Of a stretch of DNA of 64,000 nucleotides, positions 1 through 8,376 are shown piece by piece. This DNA comes from Corynebacterium falsenii (GTDB lineage: Bacteria; Actinomycetota; Actinomycetes; Mycobacteriales; Mycobacteriaceae): contig JVKJ01000005.1 in assembly GCA_001054945.1 (NCBI GenBank), positions 558,001-622,000 of the forward strand, given 5' to 3'. The notes beneath the pieces are model-generated. The model was not told where the DNA came from. It did not search any database and was given only the letters and a program-made list of their open reading frames with translations. How positions within the stretch are numbered: position 1 is the first letter of the stretch; each line of letters begins with the position of its first letter. Both the position numbers and the translations under genes were made by a program.

Positions 1-2
1 AC

Positions 3-800
3 CAACTACTGGCCCACGACATCCACTTCGGATGGGTCGGCGGGATCAGCGCAGGCAGCTCTCACACGTTGAACTTCCTATCGGGAGATCGCGACAGAAC
101 TCGGCGCAGCTTTGTGGAGTTCAGCGCCGATCCCAAAAGTGGCGGGATCAAGTCCTTCTTGAAGGGCACGGGAATGTTCAACGCCGAATACATTTACGAG
201 ACCGCGGGGAAAGCCGGCAATGATCTGCCTTTCGATTTCGATGCCTTCTTCTCCAACCCGACCCCCTATCGACTGGGAGCGCTCCGGGCGGACACGGGCG
301 AAACCGTGTACTGGGGGCGGGATGATGATCCCTCCCCAGAATTGTTGATGAAGTGGGTGCGCGCGAGCTCGACCTTGCCAGGATTGATGCCAATTCCATG
401 GATCGACGGCGTGCCCTATGTGGATGGCGCGATGGGGAAATCAGGCGGGATCCCCTTGGATGCCGCGATCGACGACGGCTTCGAGAAGTTCCTCATTCTA
501 GGCACCAAGCCGCGCGGCTGGGTGAGGCCGCCATTGCGCTCACCGCAGCTGCTGAAGGCAGTGTTGCGCAAGTGGCCCGCAGTTTTTGACGCCGCGGAGA
601 CACGCCACCTGCGGTACAACAAGACTCGAGAGAAGATGGCGGAGCTGGAGAAGGAGGGCAAGGCGCTCACCTTCTATCCGGAGAACATGCTGGTGCAGAA
701 CACGGAACGAAGGTTGAGCAAGCTCCAGGAGAATTACCGGCTGGGCATGGAGCAGACGAAGCGGGATTTTCCATCGTGGCTCGAGTTCCTGGAAGGCTGA
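3..800 (+). CDS. Patatin-like phospholipase family protein, 5'-truncated by window edge
   Basis: The reading frame is open from the first complete codon at base 3, so the true start lies left of the window; 265 codons are visible. The patatin nucleophile elbow G-I-S-A-G is at visible residues 14-18 (Ser16) and the second half of the Ser-Asp dyad, D-G-A, is at residue 141. This is the expected order for bacterial patatin-like acyl hydrolases, which release fatty acids from lipids. The C-terminal third is charged and helical, as in RssA/YjjU-like proteins. The lipid substrate cannot be told. The next gene is convergent, ending at 830. Confidence 0.85.
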   Translation, partial: QLLAHDIHFGWVGGISAGSSHTLNFLSGDRDRTRRSFVEFSADPKSGGIKSFLKGTGMFNAEYIYETAGKAGNDLPFDFDAFFSNPTPYRLGALRADTGETVYWGRDDDPSPELLMKWVRASSTLPGLMPIPWIDGVPYVDGAMGKSGGIPLDAAIDDGFEKFLILGTKPRGWVRPPLRSPQLLKAVLRKWPAVFDAAETRHLRYNKTREKMAELEKEGKALTFYPENMLVQNTERRLSKLQENYRLGMEQTKRDFPSWLEFLEG

Positions 801-829
801 GCCCAGCGGGCGGGGTTGTCTCGCCCCAA

Positions 830-1999
830 TTAGCTTCGAGTGCCCGGGCCGCCTTCGTTGGATTGGAGCCAGCCGACTCGATCGCCCAGCTTCTCGATCT
901 GCTTCAGCGGGTGCATGGCGGAAGAGACCAGGAGGAAACCTAATCCACAGAATGTCCCAATCGTGGTCTCCAACACGCGTGCTTGGAGTGAGGCACCAAC
1001 CTCAACGGGGTGCGCCAACTGGATCATGAGCAAAGCAAGTGGGGTAATGAACACCAGGGAAAAGGCGTAATTTCGCAGGACGAACATCTCCGTCAAGAAC
1101 TGCAACACAACCACCCACACCACCAACTGCCATGGCTGGGTTGGGAATGACAGCAAGAACGCCGCGACTCCCACACCCAGATAGGTGCCGATCATGCGGT
1201 GGATGCCCCGTTCAATTTTTGCACCACGGCCGATGACCGGGACGGGAACAATGGCGGCCAATTGTGCCCAGTACGGGTATGGCAACCCGAAGATGGTGGC
1301 CGCTCCCCCAGCCACGAGCGCAGCACCCAAGAAGAGCATGAACTCGCGACGCAATTGAGCCCACGAATACGTGGAAGCGCGCACCTCTGACCCCGGCGCG
1401 GAGTGGTTTTCCCCAACCCAGTGGCCCAGAAATCCCAACAACACGCACCACCCCGCGGACAATGCTGCTACCAGAAGTGCCAACCACACGGGTCCAAACG
1501 ATGGTGCGAAACTCACCGCAGACACGGCGAACAGCGGAAAAATGGCTCCCGGTGGTTTGAGGTGGGACCGCATGACGAAGGTGCCGACCACTGCCGTCAC
1601 CAACGCGGACACAACCATGGGCACCCATTCGTGCCAAGCACCGGTCAATTGGGGCCGGACATGTGAGACTGTCGCTCCAATCCCCACGCACACCGTAAGA
1701 ATGACGCCCATGATCAGCTGTCGGCGCACTCGCATCTTGGTGGTCTCGTAACGGGAATAGATTCCCGTAAAGGCACCGAAGGAGGCGTACATTGCCCACT
1801 CTGGGTGTCCCAGTAAGAGGACCACCGTCAACGGCAGGGCCAAACCAAGCGCAATGCGAAAACTCGGGATGTGGTCCACCCGGCTGGGGCCAAGCGTGGC
1901 GGACCGTCTCAGGCGTTCCCGCCACTCGCTCTGCTCCATGCCCTCGGGTTGGCCGATTGGAGATGACCGGCGTTCTGGCAGGGAGTTTTGAGATGTCAC
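830..1999 (-). CDS. FUSC-family (fusaric acid resistance/aromatic acid exporter-like) membrane protein
   Basis: 389 aa from a GTG at 1999. The N-terminal 45 residues are charged and cytoplasmic. Two blocks of hydrophobic helices follow (roughly residues 48-190 and 220-360), separated by a short hydrophilic linker. This duplicated layout is typical of FUSC/ArAE-type membrane proteins proposed to export aromatic acids. No specific substrate residues are recognisable. It stands alone, convergent with the patatin gene and 160 bp from the aldehyde dehydrogenase on the same strand. A start at the internal Met21 is possible because no clear Shine-Dalgarno precedes the GTG. Confidence 0.75.
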   Translation of the reverse strand: MTSQNSLPERRSSPIGQPEGMEQSEWRERLRRSATLGPSRVDHIPSFRIALGLALPLTVVLLLGHPEWAMYASFGAFTGIYSRYETTKMRVRRQLIMGVILTVCVGIGATVSHVRPQLTGAWHEWVPMVVSALVTAVVGTFVMRSHLKPPGAIFPLFAVSAVSFAPSFGPVWLALLVAALSAGWCVLLGFLGHWVGENHSAPGSEVRASTYSWAQLRREFMLFLGAALVAGGAATIFGLPYPYWAQLAAIVPVPVIGRGAKIERGIHRMIGTYLGVGVAAFLLSFPTQPWQLVVWVVVLQFLTEMFVLRNYAFSLVFITPLALLMIQLAHPVEVGASLQARVLETTIGTFCGLGFLLVSSAMHPLKQIEKLGDRVGWLQSNEGGPGTRS

Positions 2000-2160
2000 A
2001 TGGGGAACTTTAACACTGCCTGGAGATACAAGAATCCGGCGAGGTTTCCCGCCTACTGGACGATAGGCCGAGCACCTCGCCGGAACGAACCCCGCGGCGG
2101 TTCACCGTGGGCTTGCCTCCCGCGGAGCAGCAAGAGGCAAGCGCCAGGTTTTGGGTCTTA

Positions 2161-3567
2161 TTACAACGCCGGGGAGAGCCCTGCGGTGCCATCCTGTTCA
2201 CGCACGCGGTACAGCTTGTCGTTCACGAATTCACCGACACCCCAACGCTCCAGCTCACGGCCATAGCCGGAACGCCCAACACCGCCGAAGGGCAGGCCAG
2301 CCGCCGTGACGGAAGACTCGTTGACGAAGGCCATGCCGACCTCCAGCTGCTGAGCAACCTCTTCGGCCTTGTCCAGGTCATGGCCCCAGACACAGCCGGA
2401 CAGTCCGTAGTCAGCCTCGTTGGCAATCTCGACGGCATCCTCCGGGCTGGAAGCCTTGTAGACGATCGCGACGGGGCCGAAGATCTCGTTGCAACCCACA
2501 TCGGAGCTGCGGTCGACATCGGTCAGCAGGGTGGCGTCCATATATGCACCCGGGCGGTCGATTGCCTTACCGCCCACGGCGATGGTGGCGGTCCCATCCT
2601 TTTCAGCCTTTTCGAGGCGCTCAACGATCTCGTCACGGGCATCGATGGACGACAGTGGGCCGATATCGGTGTTCTCGTTGTACTCGCCAGCAGTGAGGTT
2701 GCTGATGAGCTCCTTGAGCTTATCGACCGTCCGGTCGTAGAAGCTTTCCTGGACGATCAGGCGCTTGGGGGCATTGCAGGCTTGGCCCGTGTTGTACATG
2801 CGGATCTTGACGAACTGCTCTAGGACCCAATCGAGGTTCTCATCGTCGAGGATGATGAATGGGTCGTTGCCGCCCAGCTCCAGGAGAGACTTCTTGTAGT
2901 TTTCACCGGCGGTCTTCGCCACAGCGGCGCCAGCGCCCTCAGACCCGGTGAGGGAGACGCCGGCAATGCGCTTGTCGGCGACGAAGGGGTCCATCTGGGA
3001 ACCAGAAGCGTAAATGTTCTGGAATACGTTCTCCGGGAGACCCGCCTCCTCGAGCAGATCCTGGCACGCCTGCGAGGACAGAGGGCAAATGGAGGCATGC
3101 TTCAGGACAAGGCCGTTGCCAAGCAGCAGGTTCGGCGCTGCCCAGCGAGCAACCTGGTAGAAGGGGAAATTCCAGGGCATGACACCGAGGATCACACCCA
3201 GAGGTTCCTTCGCAACGTAGGTCTTCAGGGCGTTCTGGGCGCCCAGGTAAGTGGGTGCCAGCAGCTCGTGAGCGTGCTCGGCATACCAGTGGAAGATGTC
3301 TACGCAAATCTGGACCTCCGCCTCGGCCCAGCGGGTCTGCTTGCCCATCTCGCGGCCGATGATGTCGGCGAGGTCGGACTTGCGCTCCTCGAACAGGTCA
3401 GCAACCTTGTTCAGCACCGACGCGCGCTGCTCAATGGGGGAATTCTTCCAGCTCTTCTGGGCGCTAACGGCAGCGTCGAGAATGCGATCCCGATCAGCAT
3501 CGTCGATGCGCTGAAATTCTTGTTCGGTCTTACCGGTGGATGGATTGTTCAATGCAAAAGTACTCAT
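2161..3567 (-). CDS. gabD: NAD(P)-dependent succinate-semialdehyde/aldehyde dehydrogenase
   Basis: 468 aa, full family length. The aldehyde dehydrogenase signature is present: the catalytic Glu in L-E-L-G-G-N-D near residue 230 and the nucleophilic Cys264 in G-Q-A-C-N-A-P. The C-terminal P-F-G-G-V-G-R-S-G-Y-G-R-E segment is also typical. Overall resemblance is to the GabD1-type succinate-semialdehyde dehydrogenases that oxidise succinic semialdehyde to succinate. The ATG at 3567 is preceded by AGGACGGGG. A second, unrelated-subfamily dehydrogenase is at 37632. Substrate assignment is by family only; the aldehyde dehydrogenase fold is certain. Confidence 0.85.
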   Translation of the reverse strand: MSTFALNNPSTGKTEQEFQRIDDADRDRILDAAVSAQKSWKNSPIEQRASVLNKVADLFEERKSDLADIIGREMGKQTRWAEAEVQICVDIFHWYAEHAHELLAPTYLGAQNALKTYVAKEPLGVILGVMPWNFPFYQVARWAAPNLLLGNGLVLKHASICPLSSQACQDLLEEAGLPENVFQNIYASGSQMDPFVADKRIAGVSLTGSEGAGAAVAKTAGENYKKSLLELGGNDPFIILDDENLDWVLEQFVKIRMYNTGQACNAPKRLIVQESFYDRTVDKLKELISNLTAGEYNENTDIGPLSSIDARDEIVERLEKAEKDGTATIAVGGKAIDRPGAYMDATLLTDVDRSSDVGCNEIFGPVAIVYKASSPEDAVEIANEADYGLSGCVWGHDLDKAEEVAQQLEVGMAFVNESSVTAAGLPFGGVGRSGYGRELERWGVGEFVNDKLYRVREQDGTAGLSPAL

Positions 3568-3686
3568 ATCCCCGTCCTACGCCCTTTTGTCTAACTCGGC
3601 AATGGTCCTCTTCCCCGCGAGTGCAGGATGCTGACTGGGCAGGTAGCTTGCTGTGCATCTGCTCTGGATGTGAGCGATGGCATCCC

Positions 3687-4451
3687 CTACAGCGCCAGCC
3701 CTCGTCGCACTGCGGTCATCGCCTGTCCCACGTACCCTCCGCCAAAGACAGCAACGTGCAGTAGCAATAGATGCAGCTTATGCACGGGCACCCGCTCACG
3801 CCACGACCGATCCCACCCGGCAATCTCTTCGTACGCCGCGAACACCCGGTCTACGTGCGGCGCCCCAAATAGAGCCAACGCGGCCAAATCAGTCTCCGGA
3901 TGTCCCCCGTGCGCCGCGGAGTCGATCAGCACGGCCTCGGCTGGATCTGCGCGCCACAGCACATTCCCTGCCCACAGGTCGCCATGAATCCGCGCCGCTT
4001 TATCGCACGTGTCAAAGTCCCCCGCTCGCAAACGCTCACACAGCGCCTCGATATCGCGCAGATCCTGCGCCGCGAACTGCCCTTTCGCCTGGCGCACCAA
4101 AGGCTCCACGATCGCCTCTGAATAGAATTCGCCCCACTGCTCCCACGCTCCCAGCGGGAGCGCCCGCAAATCATCATTTGGCCCCTGGTACCCGTCGCCG
4201 TGCCACCCCGGTGGGCCCACACCAAAGGCCTTCGCACCGGCGGCATGGGTGTGAAAGAGGTGGCGTCCAAAATCTTCGGCGACCTGCGGCGACGGTGCGC
4301 CCTCGTCCACGCGCTCAAGGGTCAGCGTCTCCTCGTCCTGATCGAGGACGTCGACCACCGCGACCCCCTCGCTCGCGTCTGAGAGCCACCGCAGCCCCGC
4401 TGCTTCCCACTTCCCGGCGCGCCCCGGATTGCGCTTCACGTAGGTAGTCAT
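3687..4451 (-). CDS. Fructosamine kinase family protein
   Basis: 254 aa from the ATG at 4451; an upstream in-frame extension to 4529 is open but looks non-coding. The protein-kinase-like/APH fold is shown by the catalytic loop I-H-G-D-L-W-x-G-N-V near residue 150, followed by the metal-binding segment V-L-I-D-S-A-A-H-G-G-H-P-E-T-D. That combination is typical of fructosamine-3-kinase/ribulosamine kinase homologues, which phosphorylate ketoamine adducts and trigger deglycation. The DFG-equivalent Asp is present, so an active kinase is likely. It is divergent from the ornithine-cyclodeaminase-like gene with 110 bp between starts. Confidence 0.8.
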   Translation of the reverse strand: MTTYVKRNPGRAGKWEAAGLRWLSDASEGVAVVDVLDQDEETLTLERVDEGAPSPQVAEDFGRHLFHTHAAGAKAFGVGPPGWHGDGYQGPNDDLRALPLGAWEQWGEFYSEAIVEPLVRQAKGQFAAQDLRDIEALCERLRAGDFDTCDKAARIHGDLWAGNVLWRADPAEAVLIDSAAHGGHPETDLAALALFGAPHVDRVFAAYEEIAGWDRSWRERVPVHKLHLLLLHVAVFGGGYVGQAMTAVRRGLAL

Positions 4452-4561
4452 AGGCCCCACCGTAGGCACGGGTTGGGGATCCCACATTTTCGGACGCCAA
4501 CGCGCTCCTCCCCCAACGGGTGTGAACAAACCTGTCTAGGTGGCTACTACGCTCGGATGAC

Positions 4562-5503
4562 ATGGCTGAGAATAAGGAAAAGAACACGCAGGACGCTCTC
4601 CCCTTCATCACCGCCGATGAGGTTCGCCGGCAGATCGGCCCAGATCGGGCGCGTGAACTGATCGAGGCTCCGTTGAAGGACGGGTTCGACGTGGCCTCCG
4701 ATCCTGACCGCGGCAACGTGGCAGCCGGGTCTGGTCACCTTCTGTTGATGCCGTCGACCCTCGGGAGGTGGGTCGGGATGAAGGTGGCCTCGGTGGCCCC
4801 GGATAACCCGGAAAAGGGCAAACCTCGTATTCAGGCGCTGTACATTTTGATGGATTCGGAGACGTTGACTCCACAGGCGGTCGTGGAGGGCTCGGCTTTG
4901 ACGGTTTTGCGCACTCCCGCGACCTCGGCGGTAGCGATCGATCGTTTGGCGGCGAAGGATGCCTCCCGACTGGTGGTCTTTGGTAGCGGACCGCAGGCCA
5001 TCGACCACATTGATGCGATCGCGCAGATCCGCGAACTGAAGGATATTCGGATGGTCGCGCGGAATGCGGAGAAAATCGAGGCCGCCATCGAGACGCTGCG
5101 AGAGAAGGGTCGCGAGGTCACTCGGGGCGCGCCGGAAGACGTGGAACAGGCCGACATCGTGATGTGTGCGACCTCGGCGCCAGATCCATTGTTCGATGGG
5201 TCCTTGATCGCTGACGGGGCGTGCGTGGCAGCCATCGGATCGCACGAGCCGGATCGTCGGGAGCTGCCAGGCGATCTGGTGGGACGGTCTTTCGTGGTCG
5301 TCGAGGACGAGGAAACGGCGATGCGCGAGGCGGGTGACGTCGTGCTCGCAGTTCAGGAAGGCAAACTGGACAGAGACAACCTCAACACCCTCAGCGACCT
5401 GGTGAATTCCAAGATCAGCCGGGCAGAAGACCGGCCGAACGTGTTCAAGGGCACCGGCATGTCCTGGCAGGATCTCGCCGTGGCTTCTGGGCTGAGCTTC
5501 TAG
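4562..5503 (+). CDS. Ornithine cyclodeaminase / mu-crystallin family protein
   Basis: 313 aa. It has the N-terminal substrate-binding half with R-x-x-L-x-x-P-S-T-L-type segments near residues 55-65, where family members bind the amino-acid carboxylate. A Rossmann fold follows, with the dinucleotide loop V-V-F-G-S-G-P-Q-A near residue 140. The family includes ornithine cyclodeaminase, alanine dehydrogenase (archaeal) and ketimine reductases, and sequence alone does not separate these. The start at 4562 has only a weak upstream GGATG. It is a single gene, convergent with corA. Confidence 0.8.
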   Translation: MAENKEKNTQDALPFITADEVRRQIGPDRARELIEAPLKDGFDVASDPDRGNVAAGSGHLLLMPSTLGRWVGMKVASVAPDNPEKGKPRIQALYILMDSETLTPQAVVEGSALTVLRTPATSAVAIDRLAAKDASRLVVFGSGPQAIDHIDAIAQIRELKDIRMVARNAEKIEAAIETLREKGREVTRGAPEDVEQADIVMCATSAPDPLFDGSLIADGACVAAIGSHEPDRRELPGDLVGRSFVVVEDEETAMREAGDVVLAVQEGKLDRDNLNTLSDLVNSKISRAEDRPNVFKGTGMSWQDLAVASGLSF

Positions 5504-5554
5504 GGCTGTTGCGCTTCTGGGGCTCTTGCCGGAAGGCCACCTTGGCGCCAGCGC

Positions 5555-6556
5555 CTAGAGCCAGCCCTTCTTTCGGAACACCACGTAGAGGCCAAACGTC
5601 AGCCCGACGATGAGGACAATGCTGATCCACAGTCCGGTTTGATTGTCGAAGCCGGGGTACGGGACATTCTGTCCAAACCAGCCTGTGATTGCCGTGGGGA
5701 TGGCGATCAGGGCGGCCCAGGCCGCCAGCTTCTTCATGATGGAGTTCAGACGCGCGTCTTGGAGGGAGAGGTTTGTCTCGAACACGCTTGAGATCATGTC
5801 TCTCAGTGATTCGGTCCATTCCGAGGCTCGCAGCACGTGGTCGTAGAGATCCTCATACCAGGAATCGAGCTCGCCACCGGAACGTCCGCGATGTCTCATG
5901 AGCGCATTGACCACTTCACGCATCGGGAGGACCACGCGGCGCAGCGCAACCAAGTTCTTCCGCAGGCCGTAGACCTTTTCGGCGAACTCGCGGCCAGTCC
6001 GTTCCTCAGCGAAGAGGACATCCTCAAGGTCCTCGACGGAATCATCGAGCCGCTGAATGGTCTCGAAGTGGCCGTCCACGATGGTGTCCATGAGGCCATG
6101 CACCAATGCCCCCACGCCATCTTTGAGCAGGGTTCGGTTCGCCTCCCATCGCCGGACCACCTCGCTCATGTCGTAGGCCTGCCCCTCCGTGGTGCTGCGC
6201 ACGGTGACGAGCCCGCGAGGTAGGACGAAACCGCTTACCTTCTGCAGGTCAAGGTCAGGCCGAGCTCCCGACTTGTCCAGCCCCACCCCGTAGACGGTGA
6301 ACGATAGATGAGAATCGTGGCGCGTGACCTTTGCACGCTCATAGGGCTCCAGGGCATCTTCGACGGCGGTTTCACCAATGCCGAGTTGGTGGGCAGTCGC
6401 ATTCAATTGCTCCGGAGACGGGTCGAGCAGATCAACCCACACAATCGTGCTCGAATCCAACAGCGCCTCAGTCACCTGTTGAGGCGATACGTGGTCAGCT
6501 ATACATGTGCCGTCTTTCCAAACTCGGGCATCGGCAAGTTCCAGTACTTCAGTCAC
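5555..6556 (-). CDS. CorA family divalent cation transporter
   Basis: 333 aa from a GTG. The long N-terminal cytoplasmic domain with charged helices (to about residue 270) and two C-terminal membrane helices fit the CorA/ZntB pentameric channel family. The signature loop after TM1 reads G-W-F-G-Q-N-V-P-Y-P-G, so the usual GMN selectivity motif is G-Q-N here. GxN variants are common in actinobacterial homologues, and the transported ion (Mg, Co, Zn) cannot be assigned. The C-terminus ends V-F-R-K-K-G-W-L, a basic tail as in CorA. Confidence 0.85.
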   Translation of the reverse strand: MTEVLELADARVWKDGTCIADHVSPQQVTEALLDSSTIVWVDLLDPSPEQLNATAHQLGIGETAVEDALEPYERAKVTRHDSHLSFTVYGVGLDKSGARPDLDLQKVSGFVLPRGLVTVRSTTEGQAYDMSEVVRRWEANRTLLKDGVGALVHGLMDTIVDGHFETIQRLDDSVEDLEDVLFAEERTGREFAEKVYGLRKNLVALRRVVLPMREVVNALMRHRGRSGGELDSWYEDLYDHVLRASEWTESLRDMISSVFETNLSLQDARLNSIMKKLAAWAALIAIPTAITGWFGQNVPYPGFDNQTGLWISIVLIVGLTFGLYVVFRKKGWL

Positions 6557-6565
6557 CCCAACACG

Positions 6566-7084
6566 CTACCGTGATTTGAGATTTTCGCCTGCCAATGGCG
6601 TCCAGTCCTGGGTACGCGGCACCCACAGCCCGGCGGTTTCTGCAGTGAGCTCGCGGAAGTGCGGGGAGGTCTCTTCGTCGAGGGCGTGCAGGTAGTCGCC
6701 GATCATGGTGCGGGGGATCCGCAGGCCCATGGTGAGGTGCGGGGTCCAGCGTGGGCCGCGGCCGTCTGGGTTCGCCGCGCTGATTTTGCGGGCGGCGATC
6801 TCAAGCTCATCGGTGGTTTCGAGCAGCCACGCAATGGTTTGTTTACGGCGGGTGCCGAAAATGACAGTTCCGACGCGGGAAAATGTGGCGGGAATCAGCG
6901 GCGGCAGGAGCTCGGCGGCCACATCCACCGCCGCCTGGGGCATGGTGGCGGCGAAAGTGATGGTGATGTGGGGAGTCTGATTCTGCTTGGGGAAGCCGCG
7001 GGCTTCAAGGCGATCGAAAATGCCTCGGACCTGGGCCTCCTGCTGCGGGGCGAGATGGAGGAGGATGTTATCTGGTGACGTCAC
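6566..7084 (-). CDS. 2'-5' RNA ligase family protein (2H phosphoesterase)
   Basis: 172 aa from GTG 7084. Two H-x-T/S motifs define the 2H phosphoesterase superfamily: H-I-T-I-T-F near residue 40 and H-L-T-M-G-L near residue 125. Family members act on 2',5'- or cyclic phosphodiesters of RNA or nucleotides. Length fits the LigT/YjcG-like group. It is 9 bp upstream of nothing else in its own direction except corA (ending side 6556), so the two may be co-transcribed in the order ligase-corA. Confidence 0.75.
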   Translation of the reverse strand: MTSPDNILLHLAPQQEAQVRGIFDRLEARGFPKQNQTPHITITFAATMPQAAVDVAAELLPPLIPATFSRVGTVIFGTRRKQTIAWLLETTDELEIAARKISAANPDGRGPRWTPHLTMGLRIPRTMIGDYLHALDEETSPHFRELTAETAGLWVPRTQDWTPLAGENLKSR

Positions 7085-7189
7085 TGTCCTCCTCCATTCG
7101 GTGTGCTCTCACAGATTAAGAGCGTATTCCGCAGCGTTGCAATCCGAATTGAAAGGTCGGTTCAAATTGGGACCTATAAATCCCTGGCG

Positions 7190-7807
7190 CTATTCGCAAC
7201 CGATACCGTCTCCGTCTCGGTCCAAGTGGGGGCCATATCCGGGCGAACCCGCATACACGGGAGCTGCACCTGCCGCCCTTGCCTCTTTACAATTTGCATA
7301 GGCAGAAGACGGTCGAACTGATGACGCTCGGGACGGAGACGACTGGCGCAACGGCGCTGGATGATAGTTCAGATCATTTTCTGAATTGTCGTTGTAGTAA
7401 CCACCCGAGCTCTCTTCTGTTGCGCTGATACTTGAGGTACTTGCGATTTCATCAGCACTAAATAAATTGGACGCCGATTTTTCCGCATTGACCGTGGTAG
7501 TCACAGTTGTGGTCATAGTCGCAGTAGTCGTTTCTGTTTTAGTCACTGTCGCACTGTCGGCTGCTTCATACGACTTCTCCGATCTATCATCTTGACATGA
7601 ACTCAAGGCGAAGGCGAGCGGTACTATCACAAGTAACAGACCGCATCCGAACGACCAGCCAGAAGCTTTATCGGCGCCTTTTTTCCTGTTCACAGCTGTT
7701 GTCTGATCCGAGCCTACTTGAGCATTAGATTTACTTGATCCGTGGTGGTTGAACCCTCCCCCACTGAAGTCACCCGGATCCGCTCCACCCATGTATGGAC
7801 TATTCAT
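7190..7807 (-). CDS. Excalibur calcium-binding domain-containing membrane-anchored protein
   Basis: 205 aa from the ATG at 7807, chosen because AGGAA lies 8 bases upstream; an in-frame GTG at 7828 is the alternative. An N-terminal soluble stretch of about 50 residues rich in Gly/Asn precedes one membrane helix ending in A-L-S-S-C-Q-D-D near residue 85. A Thr/Ser-rich linker follows, then a C-terminal Excalibur domain (Y-A-N-C-K-E-A-R to D-R-D-G-D-G-I-G-C-E) with the D-x-D-x-D-G calcium loop and two conserved cysteines. Such domains sit on extracellular nucleases and surface proteins. Base composition is clearly more AT-rich than the neighbours, suggesting acquisition. Confidence 0.75.
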   Translation of the reverse strand: MNSPYMGGADPGDFSGGGFNHHGSSKSNAQVGSDQTTAVNRKKGADKASGWSFGCGLLLVIVPLAFALSSCQDDRSEKSYEAADSATVTKTETTTATMTTTVTTTVNAEKSASNLFSADEIASTSSISATEESSGGYYNDNSENDLNYHPAPLRQSSPSRASSVRPSSAYANCKEARAAGAAPVYAGSPGYGPHLDRDGDGIGCE

Positions 7808-8090
7808 TCTTGAGATTCCTATTCGCACACGATTTTTCTATTATTACTTTTACCGAAAAATATATAGTCTGAAATTCATTCAAATAGACTTCTAATACCG
7901 CCTTTGCCCTCACTGTGCATACATGCAAGAGTGACGAGCCCAAGTTGGGGTAAATCAAAGCATTGACATCCCGCAACCCACCATGCAATGGAAAACTAAT
8001 GCGCTTCCCTGATGAGAATGCTCCGATGTATGCGTGAAATTCACGGTGACGCTGGGCACCCCCACTCTTGTTGGTAAAGGCCATACCCAC
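7800..8090 (-). CDS. Hypothetical protein in AT-rich patch (doubtful)
   Basis: A 96-codon frame starting at GTG 8090 (ATG at 8084) overlaps the Excalibur gene start by a few bases. I recognise no family, no signal peptide and no membrane segment. Composition is AT-rich, so chance open frames are less frequent here than in the GC-rich background, which gives it slight support. No convincing ribosome-binding site was found. It could be a decayed gene. Confidence 0.25.
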   Translation of the reverse strand: MGMAFTNKSGGAQRHREFHAYIGAFSSGKRISFPLHGGLRDVNALIYPNLGSSLLHVCTVRAKAVLEVYLNEFQTIYFSVKVIIEKSCANRNLKNE

Positions 8091-8376
8091 GCAGCAAAGT
8101 TTTCCAGCTACCGTGCAAGGGAATCTGTTAAATATTCACAAGCGATACGCCCTCAATGTGATCCAGAGGGCGGGCCACAATGGGCCGGCGCGTCCTAACC
8201 AATGACCTAAACGTTGAAGTTTTGGCCTACCGTTACACGAATTAACTCGACATGCGCAGGTTGGCGCATTCCACCCCAGCCCCCTAGTCTCAATGCGGAG
8301 TACTTAGCTCCTAGAGCTAACTCTTCAACCGACCCGCAGCCGACTATCTAAAGCTCCCCCCCCCCAGATAGCGCCC
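7808..8376. other. Long AT-richer intergenic region with several short inverted repeats
   Basis: Between the Excalibur gene and ychF there is no confident gene, only the doubtful frame at 7800-8090. Visible structures are ATGCGC/GCGCAT around 8254, TTAGCTC/GAGCTAA at 8304-8320, and CTATCT/AGATAG (8344-8349, 8366-8371) enclosing a run of ten C. None has a convincing U-tract for termination of ychF. Confidence 0.5.

Noticed and set aside
3687..4529. Long N-terminal form of the fructosamine-kinase-like gene
   Set aside because: The extra 26 residues are Pro/Gly-rich, start without a ribosome-binding site and intrude into the divergent promoter region; ATG 4451 was used.
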